From NCBI RefSeq assembly GCF_016680995.1, contig NZ_JAEQMG010000118.1, positions 1 to 49,007 of the forward strand: a DNA stretch of 49,007 bases, given 5' to 3'. The translations under genes and the position numbers were made by a program. Source of the stretch: Ruminococcus difficilis (GTDB lineage Bacteria > Bacillota_A > Clostridia > Oscillospirales > Acutalibacteraceae). Below the pieces are notes generated by a model, which was given only the letters and a program-made list of their open reading frames with translations, was not told where the DNA came from and searched no databases. Positions 25,589 through 33,616 of this stretch are shown one piece after another. Every line of letters starts with the position of its first letter. Position 1 is the stretch's first letter.

Positions 25589-27193
25589 TCAGCTTTCCTT
25601 TGTGCGGAGAATCGCCGAGGAATGAGGCGGCATGGTCAGCTTGCCGTCCTTCAGCTCGATCTTGGCTTCTCCCGTGATGAAGTCCGCTGCGACTTCGGGG
25701 TTTTTAAGCATGTCGTCGGTGATGGCAACCTGCTTCTGCTCCTCCGCGTCGAAGTTGTGGATCACCATGACCTGCTTGCCGTCGTATTCCGCGATGAACG
25801 CGCCGATCGCGTCGTCGCCCGCGTCAACGGCTTTCGCGTCCTTGGTACGCGCGATCTCGGGATTCTGGAGCTTCGCCCTGATAATTCTACGATAGAAGTT
25901 GAGCAGCGAATCCTTGTCCGCGAGCTGCTGCTTGACGCCGCCGTGCGGAGGCGCTTCAAAGCTGCTGCCGAGGTTGTAGACAATGATCTCCTGCATGTTC
26001 TCGCTGTCAAATACCATCGGCGTGCGGAAGTTCGCGTCGCCTGTCGTGCTCGGTCCCTTCATACCGATTTCCTCACCGTAGTAGGTAAAGGAATTGCCCG
26101 GGAATAGCATATAGACTGCCGCGCCGAATTTCTCATAATCAAGTCCCTTGGAGCCGAGTGAGTTCGCGATTCGGGACTGGTCGTGATTCGAGAGGAACAT
26201 CGCGTTGATCTCGTCCGCGTTCGCCTTGCGCATTTTGCTGTCGTAGCTGAGCACCTTCGAGACAAGCGCCTTGCCCTTTGTGGTGCTGATGAATTCGTTG
26301 ATCAAGCCCGTAGAGGTCGCGAATTTGAACGCGAACTGGCTGTCGATGCCGCTCGGATAGAGATTTTCGATATCCGCGTCGCCCGACCACGTCTCTCCGA
26401 CGATATAGACGTCGGGGTTGATGTCGCGGCAGGTGTCGACAAACCACTTGAGGAATTCCTTGCCGTCGGTCGTCTTGTTGGTGTAGTAGAGACAGGCGTC
26501 AAGACGGAAGCCGTCTACGCCGCGGTCAAGCCAGAATTTGGCTATTTTCTTAAATTCCTCGCGCGTTTCCTCGGCATTGAGGTTCCACTCGGGCATGTCC
26601 TGAGAGAAGTTCGCTTCGCAGGCGTAGTCGCCCATGCTGACGACCTGCGTGGAAGGATCGAAATAATCCTTGGGGTGGATCTCAAAATATTTGGCGTTGC
26701 CGTCGAGGTTGCCGTCCATGACCTCCTTGACCGCCTGTGTAAAGAGCGGGTTCTGGGAGGAAATGTGGTTGAGCACTAAGTCGATAATCAGCTTGATGCC
26801 GCGCTTGTGGCAGCCCTCTACCAATGCGTCAAAGTCGTCGAGCGTACCAAATGCGGGGTCAATGTCGTAGTAGTTTTCCACATCATATTTATGATAGGAT
26901 TTCGACGGCATGATCGGCGTCAGCCACAAGCCGTCGATGCCGAGGTCGTCGCCCTTGTCGGGGTCGCCGTCGTTGAGATAGTCCAGCTGTGAGATGATTC
27001 CCTGCAGATCGCCGACGCTGTCGCCGTTGGAATCGCAGAAGGACTGCGTGAAGATTTCATAGAAATTGCGGTATTTGTCGTCGGAAGCCTTTGCGGTGCG
27101 CTTCTCCATCGGATCCGAGCTGCCGCCGCAGCCCGTGAGCACCGCGCTTCCCAAAAGAACTGCACAGAGCAGTAAAGATATCAGTTTTTTCAT
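25589..27193 (-). CDS. surface lipoprotein alpha-amylase, GH13
   Basis: A 534-residue GH13 glycoside hydrolase anchored by a lipid. The signal peptide ends in the lipobox LTGC (residues 19-22). The four GH13 regions are present: DLVLNH (138-143), GFRLDA with nucleophile Asp232, GETW with acid/base Glu267, and SNHDQS with Asp338. A Ca-binding-like DSNGDSVGDL sits near residue 54. It probably cuts alpha-1,4 links of starch or maltodextrins at the cell surface. It is the last gene behind malE-malF-malG, separated from malG by 323 bp holding repeats and a terminator. The combination (surface amylase, maltodextrin importer) is a small starch-use locus. Other GH13 activities such as neopullulanase or oligo-glucosidase are possible. 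Confidence 0.9.
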   Translation of the reverse strand: MKKLISLLLCAVLLGSAVLTGCGGSSDPMEKRTAKASDDKYRNFYEIFTQSFCDSNGDSVGDLQGIISQLDYLNDGDPDKGDDLGIDGLWLTPIMPSKSYHKYDVENYYDIDPAFGTLDDFDALVEGCHKRGIKLIIDLVLNHISSQNPLFTQAVKEVMDGNLDGNAKYFEIHPKDYFDPSTQVVSMGDYACEANFSQDMPEWNLNAEETREEFKKIAKFWLDRGVDGFRLDACLYYTNKTTDGKEFLKWFVDTCRDINPDVYIVGETWSGDADIENLYPSGIDSQFAFKFATSTGLINEFISTTKGKALVSKVLSYDSKMRKANADEINAMFLSNHDQSRIANSLGSKGLDYEKFGAAVYMLFPGNSFTYYGEEIGMKGPSTTGDANFRTPMVFDSENMQEIIVYNLGSSFEAPPHGGVKQQLADKDSLLNFYRRIIRAKLQNPEIARTKDAKAVDAGDDAIGAFIAEYDGKQVMVIHNFDAEEQKQVAITDDMLKNPEVAADFITGEAKIELKDGKLTMPPHSSAILRTKES

Positions 27194-27271
27194 AATGAAA
27201 CCTCATTTTAGAAATTGTCAGTTGTGAGCGGTCGGGTAATTATCACATTCCCGTCGCGAAAACAGGCTTCT

Positions 27272-27333
27272 CCCGCAAGCTGTCCTCAAGTAATGGGATT
27301 TACACGCAAGCTGTCCACGGGAAATGGGATTGG
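27272..27333. repeat. two imperfect 31-bp tandem copies
   Basis: The core GCAAGCTGTCC recurs at 27275 and 27306, each followed by a related AATGGGATT. It lies in the malG-amylase gap, next to the 18-bp array. Confidence 0.6.
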
Positions 27334-27390
27334 AAAGAGTCTGATGAACTCCTCCCGCGTAAATGTGCACCCACCGCCGCAGAAACCCTT

Positions 27391-27462
27391 AGTCCGCGAT
27401 GTAAAAGAAGTCCGCGATGTAAAAGAAGTCCGCGATGTAAAAGAAGTCCGCGATGTAAAATA
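27391..27462. repeat. 18-bp tandem repeat, four copies
   Basis: Unit AGTCCGCGATGTAAAAGA starts at 27391, 27409, 27427 and 27445; only the last copy differs, by one base. The 18-bp unit keeps frame and would read EVRDVK on the plus strand, but there is no good gene there. Copy number is likely to vary between strains. Confidence 0.9.
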
Positions 27463-27487
27463 AAGGCGGCAGCCAATGACTGCCGCC
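27454..27487 (-). terminator. terminator after malG
   Basis: GGCGGCAG / CTGCCGCC stem (27465-27487) with TTTATTTTA following on the minus strand. It should limit transcription into the amylase gene. The tail enters the 18-bp repeats. Confidence 0.7.
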
Positions 27488-27516
27488 CAAAAAGAGCTTG
27501 TGTTGGGAAATGTGAA

Positions 27517-28380
27517 TTAACCCTTTACGCCGCCGGCGGTTACGCCTTCTACATAGTATCTCTGCATGATAAGGAACAGAGTGGTGATCGGGATCGCAAC
27601 GAGTACGGAGCCCGCGAGGAACTGCTTGTAGTACTCATTGATGAATTCTGCACTCGTCATTGACTGCAGACCGATCGCTACGGTGTAGAGCTCACGCTTA
27701 TCGCCCATGATGATCTTGGCAAGAATGAAGTCGCACCAAGGTCCGATGAACGCGGTAAGTACGGTGTAAACAACGATAGGCTTTGACATCGGAAGAATGA
27801 TTCTCCAGAAAATCTGGTTCTTCGTCGCGCCGTCGATGGTAGCGGCTTCGTCGAGCGCACGCGGAATGGTGTCGAAGAAGCCCTTGGAAATCTGGAAGCC
27901 GAGACCTGCGCCCGAGCTGTAGCAGATTACCAGCGCAATCAGGTTCTGGTTCAGACCCATAGCCTTCAGCAGGTAGTAAATCGCGATCATGGTCATGAAG
28001 CCGGGGAACATACCGAGGATCATGGCTACGTTCATGAGCTTTTTACGAGCGCTGAAACGGAGACGGGAGAAGGTGTAAGCAACCGCAAGAACGGAGATGG
28101 TGGAAATTACGCAGCTGAAGCATGCAACTACGAAGGTGTTGAGGAACCATCTCGGGAAGTTGATAGCGGAGGAAGAACCTGCGCCTGCGAAAAGGTCAAT
28201 GTAGTTCTGGAATGTCCACTCTTGGGGAACCAGATACGGAACCGCGATGGTGGACTCAAGACGGAAGGAGTGCATCAGAAGATATGCAAACGGCGATACC
28301 CAGATGATGCCCATAATAGCAAGGAGTAAATAAATCAGGCCGTTCGAGATAATTCTTCTCGCTTTATAGCTTTTTATCAT
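27517..28380 (-). CDS. maltodextrin ABC transporter permease, MalG type
   Basis: A 287-residue inner-membrane permease with six membrane segments. The cytoplasmic EAA loop that docks the ATPase is EAATIDGATKNQIFWRIILP near residue 190. The C-terminal EGVTAGGVKG ending is the MalG signature for contacting the binding protein. Length is the family norm. Its ATG overlaps the malF stop (ATGA, 28377-28380), so translation is coupled. It works with the 502-residue permease and the lipoprotein binder to import maltose or maltodextrins. No ATPase gene is in the operon; such systems usually share a general MsiK/UgpC-type ATPase encoded elsewhere. The sugar specificity is inferred from the amylase next door. 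Confidence 0.9.
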   Translation of the reverse strand: MIKSYKARRIISNGLIYLLLAIMGIIWVSPFAYLLMHSFRLESTIAVPYLVPQEWTFQNYIDLFAGAGSSSAINFPRWFLNTFVVACFSCVISTISVLAVAYTFSRLRFSARKKLMNVAMILGMFPGFMTMIAIYYLLKAMGLNQNLIALVICYSSGAGLGFQISKGFFDTIPRALDEAATIDGATKNQIFWRIILPMSKPIVVYTVLTAFIGPWCDFILAKIIMGDKRELYTVAIGLQSMTSAEFINEYYKQFLAGSVLVAIPITTLFLIMQRYYVEGVTAGGVKG

Positions 28381-29885
28381 GAGAACGCCTCCTCATCCTT
28401 CATAGACTTCGAGTTGTTGTATACAATCAGGGAGATGGTGGCGCAGACGATAAATACAAGAATACCGATTGCCGCCGCGAGTCCGTAGTCCTGAGATGTC
28501 ATCGAAAGGGTGAACAACCAGGTTACAAGGATATCGGTACGACCTGCCTGATAGTAGTCCTGCGTGGTGGGACCGCCGCCTGTCAGGAGGTAGATAACGT
28601 TGAAGTTGTTGATGTTACCTACGAACTGGGTGATCAGCTGCGGCGTAGTTACGAAAATCATGTACGGGAGCGTGATTGCGGTAAAGGTCTTTACCGGGCT
28701 TGCGCCGTCGATACGCGCCGATTCATACAGGTCTTCGGGGATGTTCATCAGAATGCCCGACATAGAGAGGATGGTGTAGGGAATACCTACCCAGCAGTTG
28801 ACGATAACAACTGTTGCTCTTGCCATGAGAGTGGTGCTGTTGAGGAACTGGATCTCGACCGGTCCTCCGCCGAACATCTTCGAGATGTCGGACAACAGTA
28901 CGTTGAGCGCACCGTTGGTCTGGAGCATCTGGTTCATGAGAAGCAGGGATACGAACTGGGGAACCGCGATGGTGATAACGAAGAGGGTTCTCCACAGAGC
29001 CTTGAGCTTGATGCCCTTCTTGTTGATCATCAGAGCGACGATCATACCGAGGATGTAGTTCGAGAAGGTTGCGAGGATAGCCCAGAGGATGGTCCATTCG
29101 GTCAGTTCGATGAAGGTTTTACCCTTCTTGGCGCCCTCAACGAGGTTGAACAGGGAGCCGAAGTTGTCCATGCCGACCCATGTGAACAGGGTTCCGGGAG
29201 GCATGTGCGCCTTATCATAATTGGTGAACGCGATCAGGATCATGAAGATGAGCGGCAGGATGTTGAATACGCAGATCATCAGCACAGGGAAAGAAAGAAG
29301 TGTGATGTGGTATTTGCCGTCGAGGAATTCCTTCATGTCGTGAGAGAAGCTGGTGGGCTTTTCGCCGTTTTCTCTCATGACCTGATGCTTGTATGCGTCC
29401 TTGATGTTGCTGATATAGACAGCGAATACAACCACCGTGATAACGATGGTAACAACCGAGTAAAGAAGAATCAGCATGGAGTTGTCGCCGAATACGGTCT
29501 TGGAAACGATGCCGACCTTCTCGGTGTGAGTCTCAACGGTACCGAGGGTACCGAACTTCGCGATATACTGTCCGCCGAAGGAGACCATGTAGAAAATGTA
29601 GAACACCTCAACGAGGAAGTAGAGGATGCCCTTGTAGATTTTGCCCTTGGACAAATCGCCGATACCAAAGATCAGATACGATAACTTGGTTGCCCAGTCA
29701 CCCTTAACGAAAGTGGAGCCGTAGTTCTTGATTCCCTTGGCAAACGCTTTGAAGAAATTGACAATGCCTAAACCAATTGCCTTGAAAAATCTTCCGATTG
29801 CTTTGGGAACAGACACAAGAAACTTCTTGGCTTTGTAACCAAACTTCTGCATAGGATTGAGCATTTTATATTCAACGTATGTCAT
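28377..29885 (-). CDS. maltodextrin ABC transporter permease, MalF type
   Basis: A 502-residue permease. The N-terminal 60 residues are basic and amphipathic (FGYKAKKFLVSVPKAIGRFF) and likely cytoplasmic; two or three membrane segments with a small outside part (residues about 110-140) precede a MalF core with six segments. The EAA loop is YESARIDGASPVKTFTAITL near residue 395. Such long-N-terminus MalF forms occur in Firmicutes. It lies 195 bp after malE, separated by hairpins that may lower its expression below that of the binder. It pairs with malG by a 4-bp overlap. The specific sugar is inferred from context, most likely maltodextrin. Confidence 0.9.
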   Translation of the reverse strand: MTYVEYKMLNPMQKFGYKAKKFLVSVPKAIGRFFKAIGLGIVNFFKAFAKGIKNYGSTFVKGDWATKLSYLIFGIGDLSKGKIYKGILYFLVEVFYIFYMVSFGGQYIAKFGTLGTVETHTEKVGIVSKTVFGDNSMLILLYSVVTIVITVVVFAVYISNIKDAYKHQVMRENGEKPTSFSHDMKEFLDGKYHITLLSFPVLMICVFNILPLIFMILIAFTNYDKAHMPPGTLFTWVGMDNFGSLFNLVEGAKKGKTFIELTEWTILWAILATFSNYILGMIVALMINKKGIKLKALWRTLFVITIAVPQFVSLLLMNQMLQTNGALNVLLSDISKMFGGGPVEIQFLNSTTLMARATVVIVNCWVGIPYTILSMSGILMNIPEDLYESARIDGASPVKTFTAITLPYMIFVTTPQLITQFVGNINNFNVIYLLTGGGPTTQDYYQAGRTDILVTWLFTLSMTSQDYGLAAAIGILVFIVCATISLIVYNNSKSMKDEEAFS

Positions 29886-29930
29886 ATAAGCTCTCCTTAA
29901 TTAATCTGAAAATCTCTCTTTTATTACGGG

Positions 29931-29993
29931 TACACCAAACTAATAATATTCTATTACGTTTTCCCTATAATAAAACATTATTCGTTTGGTGTA
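29931..29993. repeat. long inverted repeat between malE and malF
   Basis: Arms TACACCAAACTAATAAT (29931-29947) and ATTATTCGTTTGGTGTA (29977-29993) pair over 17 bp with one mismatch around a 29-base AT-rich loop. It could be a repressor site, an mRNA structure or a tiny transposon-like element. Confidence 0.75.
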
Positions 29994-30011
29994 TCGAAAA
30001 CGTAAAGGCTT

Positions 30012-30044
30012 GTTTCGGGACGCTTTTGCAAAGCGTCCCGAAAC
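30012..30044 (-). promoter_or_regulatory. intercistronic stem-loop after malE
   Basis: A perfect 15-bp stem GTTTCGGGACGCTTT / AAAGCGTCCCGAAAC with a 3-base loop, 36 bases after the malE stop. There is no strong T-run, so it more likely protects the malE mRNA 3' end than ends transcription. Confidence 0.7.
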
Positions 30045-30080
30045 GTTAAAATTTAAGTATCAGTGAACCTTGCTTACGAA

Positions 30081-31421
30081 TCAGCCCTCGTCGCGGACGT
30101 TAGCAACGGTGTCCTTGAGGAGCTTGCTGAAGTACTCAGCATCTTCGGGATCGGTCTCGTCAGCGATGAGCTTGTTGCCGAGGTTGCCCATGGGGTTCCA
30201 GAAGGTGGGAGCGATGTTAACCTGTACGCAAGCGTTCTCAGACTGCTGCTTGATAGCCTGCTGGATCGGGTTGTCGGTGATAACGGGCTTGCCCTGAACG
30301 TTCTTGTTGGAGGGGCCCCAGCCGAGCTCTTCTGCTCTCTGCTCCTGGCACTTCTCACCGTGGAGGTAGTAAGCCAGAATCTGAGCGGATGCGGGGAACT
30401 TGGAAGCAGCGTTTACGCCGATGTACTTGTAACCGAACAGGGAAATGAGCTGCTTGTCGGTGCCGTCAACATTGATGGTGGGGAGCTTCGCAGCGCCGAA
30501 GTTGTCGCCGAGAGCCTTCTGGTCAGCGTTGGTGTTCCAGGAACCGTCAACGCCTGCGCCCAGTGTGCCGGTGGAGAAACCGGAAGCGATCTGAGCAACG
30601 TCGAGAGAGGTGAAGGTGCCCTTGTACTCATGCATGAGTCTGGAGAATGCCTGCAGAGTCTTGACTGCTTCGTTCTCGTCATACTGTACGAACTTCTGGG
30701 TTACGCCGTCTTCCTCAAGACCGTCGATCTTAACGCCAGCGGTGAACGCATAGGTGCAGGCATAGTAGCCGTTGCCGCAGTCGAAGATGAACTTCTTGCC
30801 GGCATCCTTACAAGCGGCGAGGATATCCTCGAGCTTGCCTGCCTTGTCCTCGGAAACGACAGTCTTGTCGTATACGAGATAGTAGCCGTTATCGTTGGTC
30901 TCGGGATACGCATAAAGTGTGCCCTTGATCTTGCCTGCCTCAACGGTCTCGGGAGCGTTCATTTCGGAAACGGTGTTTACGAAAGCAACCTCGGAGAGAA
31001 CCTTCGCGTCAACGAGCTTGTTGAGGTGGTCGGAAGCGAAGCCGAATACGTCAGCAGCTGCGCTCGCGTCGTTCAGAACCTGTGTGCCGGACTCAGCCTC
31101 CGCCATAGCGGAAACCTCGATGTTGGTGAAGGTCTTGGTGGGATAAGCAGCCTTGAAGTCCTCAACCTGTTTCTTAACAAGCTCGAGAGCCTGAGAAGGC
31201 GCCCATACCTTCAGGGAGATGTTGTCCTCGTCGCCGAACAGCTCGGGGTCAACGGTGTTTGCATCAACAACCTTCTCCGCGGAAGCGTCCGTGGAACCGG
31301 AGCCGGAGCTCGCGTCAGACTTGCTGTCTGTGGAAGAGCTGCCGCCGTTGCCGCCGCCGCAGCCCGCGAGGGCAGTTGCGGTGATCATGCCTGCCAATAA
31401 AATGGCGAGAATCTTTTTCAT
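30081..31421 (-). CDS. maltodextrin-binding lipoprotein
   Basis: A 446-residue extracellular solute-binding protein, family 1. A signal peptide with lipobox LAGC (residues 18-21) is followed by a Gly/Ser/Asp linker (GGGNGGSSSTDSKSD) that tethers the domain. The mature part has the MalE-like LKVWAPSQALELVKKQVEDF and ends with a helix pair. It delivers maltodextrins to the malF/malG channel. First gene of the operon; a promoter lies at 31497-31525 and the leader is about 70 bases. The family call is clear; the sugar is inferred from the amylase and permeases. Confidence 0.9.
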   Translation of the reverse strand: MKKILAILLAGMITATALAGCGGGNGGSSSTDSKSDASSGSGSTDASAEKVVDANTVDPELFGDEDNISLKVWAPSQALELVKKQVEDFKAAYPTKTFTNIEVSAMAEAESGTQVLNDASAAADVFGFASDHLNKLVDAKVLSEVAFVNTVSEMNAPETVEAGKIKGTLYAYPETNDNGYYLVYDKTVVSEDKAGKLEDILAACKDAGKKFIFDCGNGYYACTYAFTAGVKIDGLEEDGVTQKFVQYDENEAVKTLQAFSRLMHEYKGTFTSLDVAQIASGFSTGTLGAGVDGSWNTNADQKALGDNFGAAKLPTINVDGTDKQLISLFGYKYIGVNAASKFPASAQILAYYLHGEKCQEQRAEELGWGPSNKNVQGKPVITDNPIQQAIKQQSENACVQVNIAPTFWNPMGNLGNKLIADETDPEDAEYFSKLLKDTVANVRDEG

Positions 31422-31496
31422 TGGAATATCCCTCTTTCAAAAAAATTTTTTCCGATGGAGCAAATTGCACAAATAGCGCTCTGCTTCACTAATTAA

Positions 31497-31525
31497 ATAA
31501 TATCAAAAAACGAATCAAATTGCAA
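31497..31525 (-). promoter_or_regulatory. malE promoter
   Basis: Minus strand TTGCAA (31520-31525) and TATTAT (31497-31502), 17 bp apart, about 75 bases upstream of malE. Confidence 0.75.
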
Positions 31526-31823
31526 CAGGTTTTGTACTTTTTATCTAACTTGTTAAAAGTAGAGTAAAATTTTGTTTAAATTATCCTGTTATTTCTCCCA
31601 AATTAATGTTTATTACAAACTTTATGAATCAATTCTGTTGATTATTACCACAGTCCCTTTGTGCATCTTGTGCAAGTCAACCAAATCTATTTGAGAAAAC
31701 GAGCACCTTGTCGGTCTAAATCAAAGGGAAAATCGGCGCCCCTCAAATGGTTTTGGTGTTTTTTTCGTGAAATTTTACTAATCTTTTGAAATGTATATTT
31801 TTTTGCGCTTTTTGTGAAAACTG
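31526..31823. other. intergenic region without a gene
   Basis: Between the divergent malE and murE promoters lie about 300 AT-rich bases with T-runs and A-runs. I see no open frame with a ribosome site, no clear hairpin and no repeat. It may hold maltose-regulator or catabolite sites, but none is recognisable. Confidence 0.6.
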
Positions 31824-31852
31824 TTGTAATCACCGACGGATATTGATATAAT
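31824..31852 (+). promoter_or_regulatory. murE promoter
   Basis: TTGTAA (31824-31829) and TATAAT (31847-31852), 17 bp apart. The leader of about 75 bases contains GC-rich direct repeats. Confidence 0.75.
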
Positions 31853-31935
31853 AATAATCAGACGCCCGCAGGGCAACGCGCGGAGCTTTTTTGACGCGCA
31901 AAAATGTTTTATCTGCAAAATAAGGAGAGTTTACC

Positions 31936-33405
31936 ATGAAGCTATACGACCTCTTGAAGCATGTATCCTATACCGTCGTTCAGGACGGCGATCCCGTCAT
32001 TTCCGACGTCATCTACGACTCCCGCAAGGTGGAGGAAGGCACCGTCTTTGTCTGTCTGAAGGGCTACACCTCCGACGGTCACAGATACGCGCAGCCCGCC
32101 GTTGAAAAAGGCGCTGCGGCGCTCGTGATCAGCGACGACCTCGACTTCGCCGTACCCGAAAACGTCGCTGTCGTCAAAACCGCCGACACCCGCTTGGCGC
32201 TTGCGCTCATGAGCGCGGAGCACTTCGGCAATCCCGCGGAGGAGCTGATGACCGTCGCGATCACGGGCACAAAAGGCAAGACCACCACCACCGCGATGAT
32301 CGCGGAGATCTTCGAGCAGGCGGGCATCAAAACGGGCACCATCGGCACGCTCGGTATCGTCTACGGCGGCAACACCTATAAAACCGACAACACCACGCCC
32401 GAATCCTACGAAATCCAGAAGGCGCTGCGCGCGATGATCGACGCGGGCTGCAAAGCGATGGTGATCGAAGCGTCCTCCATCGGGCTGAAACACAGCCGTC
32501 TTGCGGGCATGACCTTTGACGCGGCGGTGTTCACCAACTTCTCCGACGACCACATCGGCGGCGTGGAGCACAAGGACATGGCGGAATACCTCTACTGCAA
32601 GAGCCTGCTCTTCCGTCAGTGCCGCAAGGCTGCCGCGAACTGCGACGATCCCGCGTGGCGCGATATTACCAAAGACTTTGCGGGCGATATCCTCACCTAC
32701 GGCTTTTCGGAACAGGCGCAGCTGCGCGCGAAAAACGACAGGCTTCTCTCGGAGAACGGCTTTATCGGCGTTCACTTCGAGACCGAGGGCTTGAAAACCC
32801 TTTCCCTCGACGTCGGCGTTCCCGGCAAATTCAACGCCTACAACGCGCTTGCCGCTATCTGCGCGGTGTCGTTCTTCGACATTCCCGACAAGGCAATCAT
32901 CGACGGACTGAAAATCGCCCACGTCCAGGGCAGAGTCGAACCTGTTTCCGTTCCCGGCAGCTACTCCCTGCTGATCGACTACGCGCATAACGCGCTCTCG
33001 ATGGAGAACGTCCTCACGACACTCCGTCAATACAATCCCAACCGACTGATCACGATGTTCGGCGCAGGCGGCAACCGTCCGAAGGTACGCCGCTTTGAGA
33101 TGGGCGAAACCTCGGGCAGACTGAGCGACCTCAGCGTCATTACCGAGGACAACTCCCGCTTTGAGGACGTCATGGACATCATCGAGGACATCAAGACCGG
33201 TCTGCACAAGACCGACGGCAAATACGTCGTCGTCCCCAAGAGAAAGGAAGCGATCCGCTACTGTATGCTCAACGCCGAGGACGGCGACATCATCGTCCTC
33301 GCGGGCAAGGGTCACGAGGACTATCAGGAAATCAAGGGCGTAAAGTACCACATGGATGAACGTGAGCTGATCCGCGAGATCATTGAAGAAGAAAAGCTTT
33401 CATAA
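31936..33405 (+). CDS. murE: UDP-MurNAc-tripeptide ligase, MurE family
   Basis: A 489-residue Mur ligase that adds the third residue of the peptidoglycan stem peptide. The N-terminal UDP-binding domain is followed by the ATP loop GTKGKTTTTA (111-120), the central ligase domain with NFSDDHIGGVEH, and a C-terminal domain with MFGAGGNRPKVRR and LAGKGHEDYQ. The motif that chooses the amino acid reads DNSR (405-408) where meso-diaminopimelate enzymes have DNPR; the Asn and Arg are kept. The third residue is therefore probably diaminopimelate, but the changed motif makes this less sure. AGGAGAG lies before the ATG. It is a single gene with its own promoter; no other mur genes are adjacent. Confidence 0.9.
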   Translation: MKLYDLLKHVSYTVVQDGDPVISDVIYDSRKVEEGTVFVCLKGYTSDGHRYAQPAVEKGAAALVISDDLDFAVPENVAVVKTADTRLALALMSAEHFGNPAEELMTVAITGTKGKTTTTAMIAEIFEQAGIKTGTIGTLGIVYGGNTYKTDNTTPESYEIQKALRAMIDAGCKAMVIEASSIGLKHSRLAGMTFDAAVFTNFSDDHIGGVEHKDMAEYLYCKSLLFRQCRKAAANCDDPAWRDITKDFAGDILTYGFSEQAQLRAKNDRLLSENGFIGVHFETEGLKTLSLDVGVPGKFNAYNALAAICAVSFFDIPDKAIIDGLKIAHVQGRVEPVSVPGSYSLLIDYAHNALSMENVLTTLRQYNPNRLITMFGAGGNRPKVRRFEMGETSGRLSDLSVITEDNSRFEDVMDIIEDIKTGLHKTDGKYVVVPKRKEAIRYCMLNAEDGDIIVLAGKGHEDYQEIKGVKYHMDERELIREIIEEEKLS

Positions 33406-33409
33406 ATAA

Positions 33410-33570
33410 GGGAACCTCTAATAATTCCCTACCGCGCATAAGCACGAAATCTTCACGACATAATCTTGCCAAAACGCCTTGAAATACGTCAGTATTCCTG
33501 CGGCGTTTTGACAATATTCTGCCATAAATCTTCCGTACTTCTGCACGACATTGAATTATTAGAGATTCCC
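33410..33570. mobile_element. MITE, 161 bp
   Basis: Inverted ends GGGAACCTCTAATAATTC and GGGAATCTCTAATAATTC (the latter on the minus strand) differ at one base, and ATAA flanks both sides (33406-33409 and 33571-33574) as a target duplication. No coding frame inside. It landed one base after the murE stop codon, between gene and terminator. A shortened relative is at 14760-14807. It must be moved by a transposase encoded elsewhere. Confidence 0.85.
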
Positions 33571-33582
33571 ATAAGAAGAACA

Positions 33583-33616
33583 GGCGCTGCATGACGCAGC
33601 GCCCGTTTTGTTTTTA
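33583..33616 (+). terminator. murE terminator
   Basis: GGCGCTGC, loop ATGAC, GCAGCGCC, then GTTTTGTTTTT. It now lies 177 bases after murE because of the MITE. Confidence 0.8.

Noticed and set aside
27391..27462. CRISPR array
   Set aside because: The 18-bp units are directly tandem with no spacers and no cas genes are near.
27215..27463. Plus-strand frame of 82 codons ending in EVRDVK repeats
   Set aside because: No ribosome site or hydrophobic or domain signal, and it overlaps repeats; the coding look comes from the 18-bp unit length.
31942..33351. Minus-strand frame of 469 codons over murE
   Set aside because: Antisense shadow; murE is clearly the gene.
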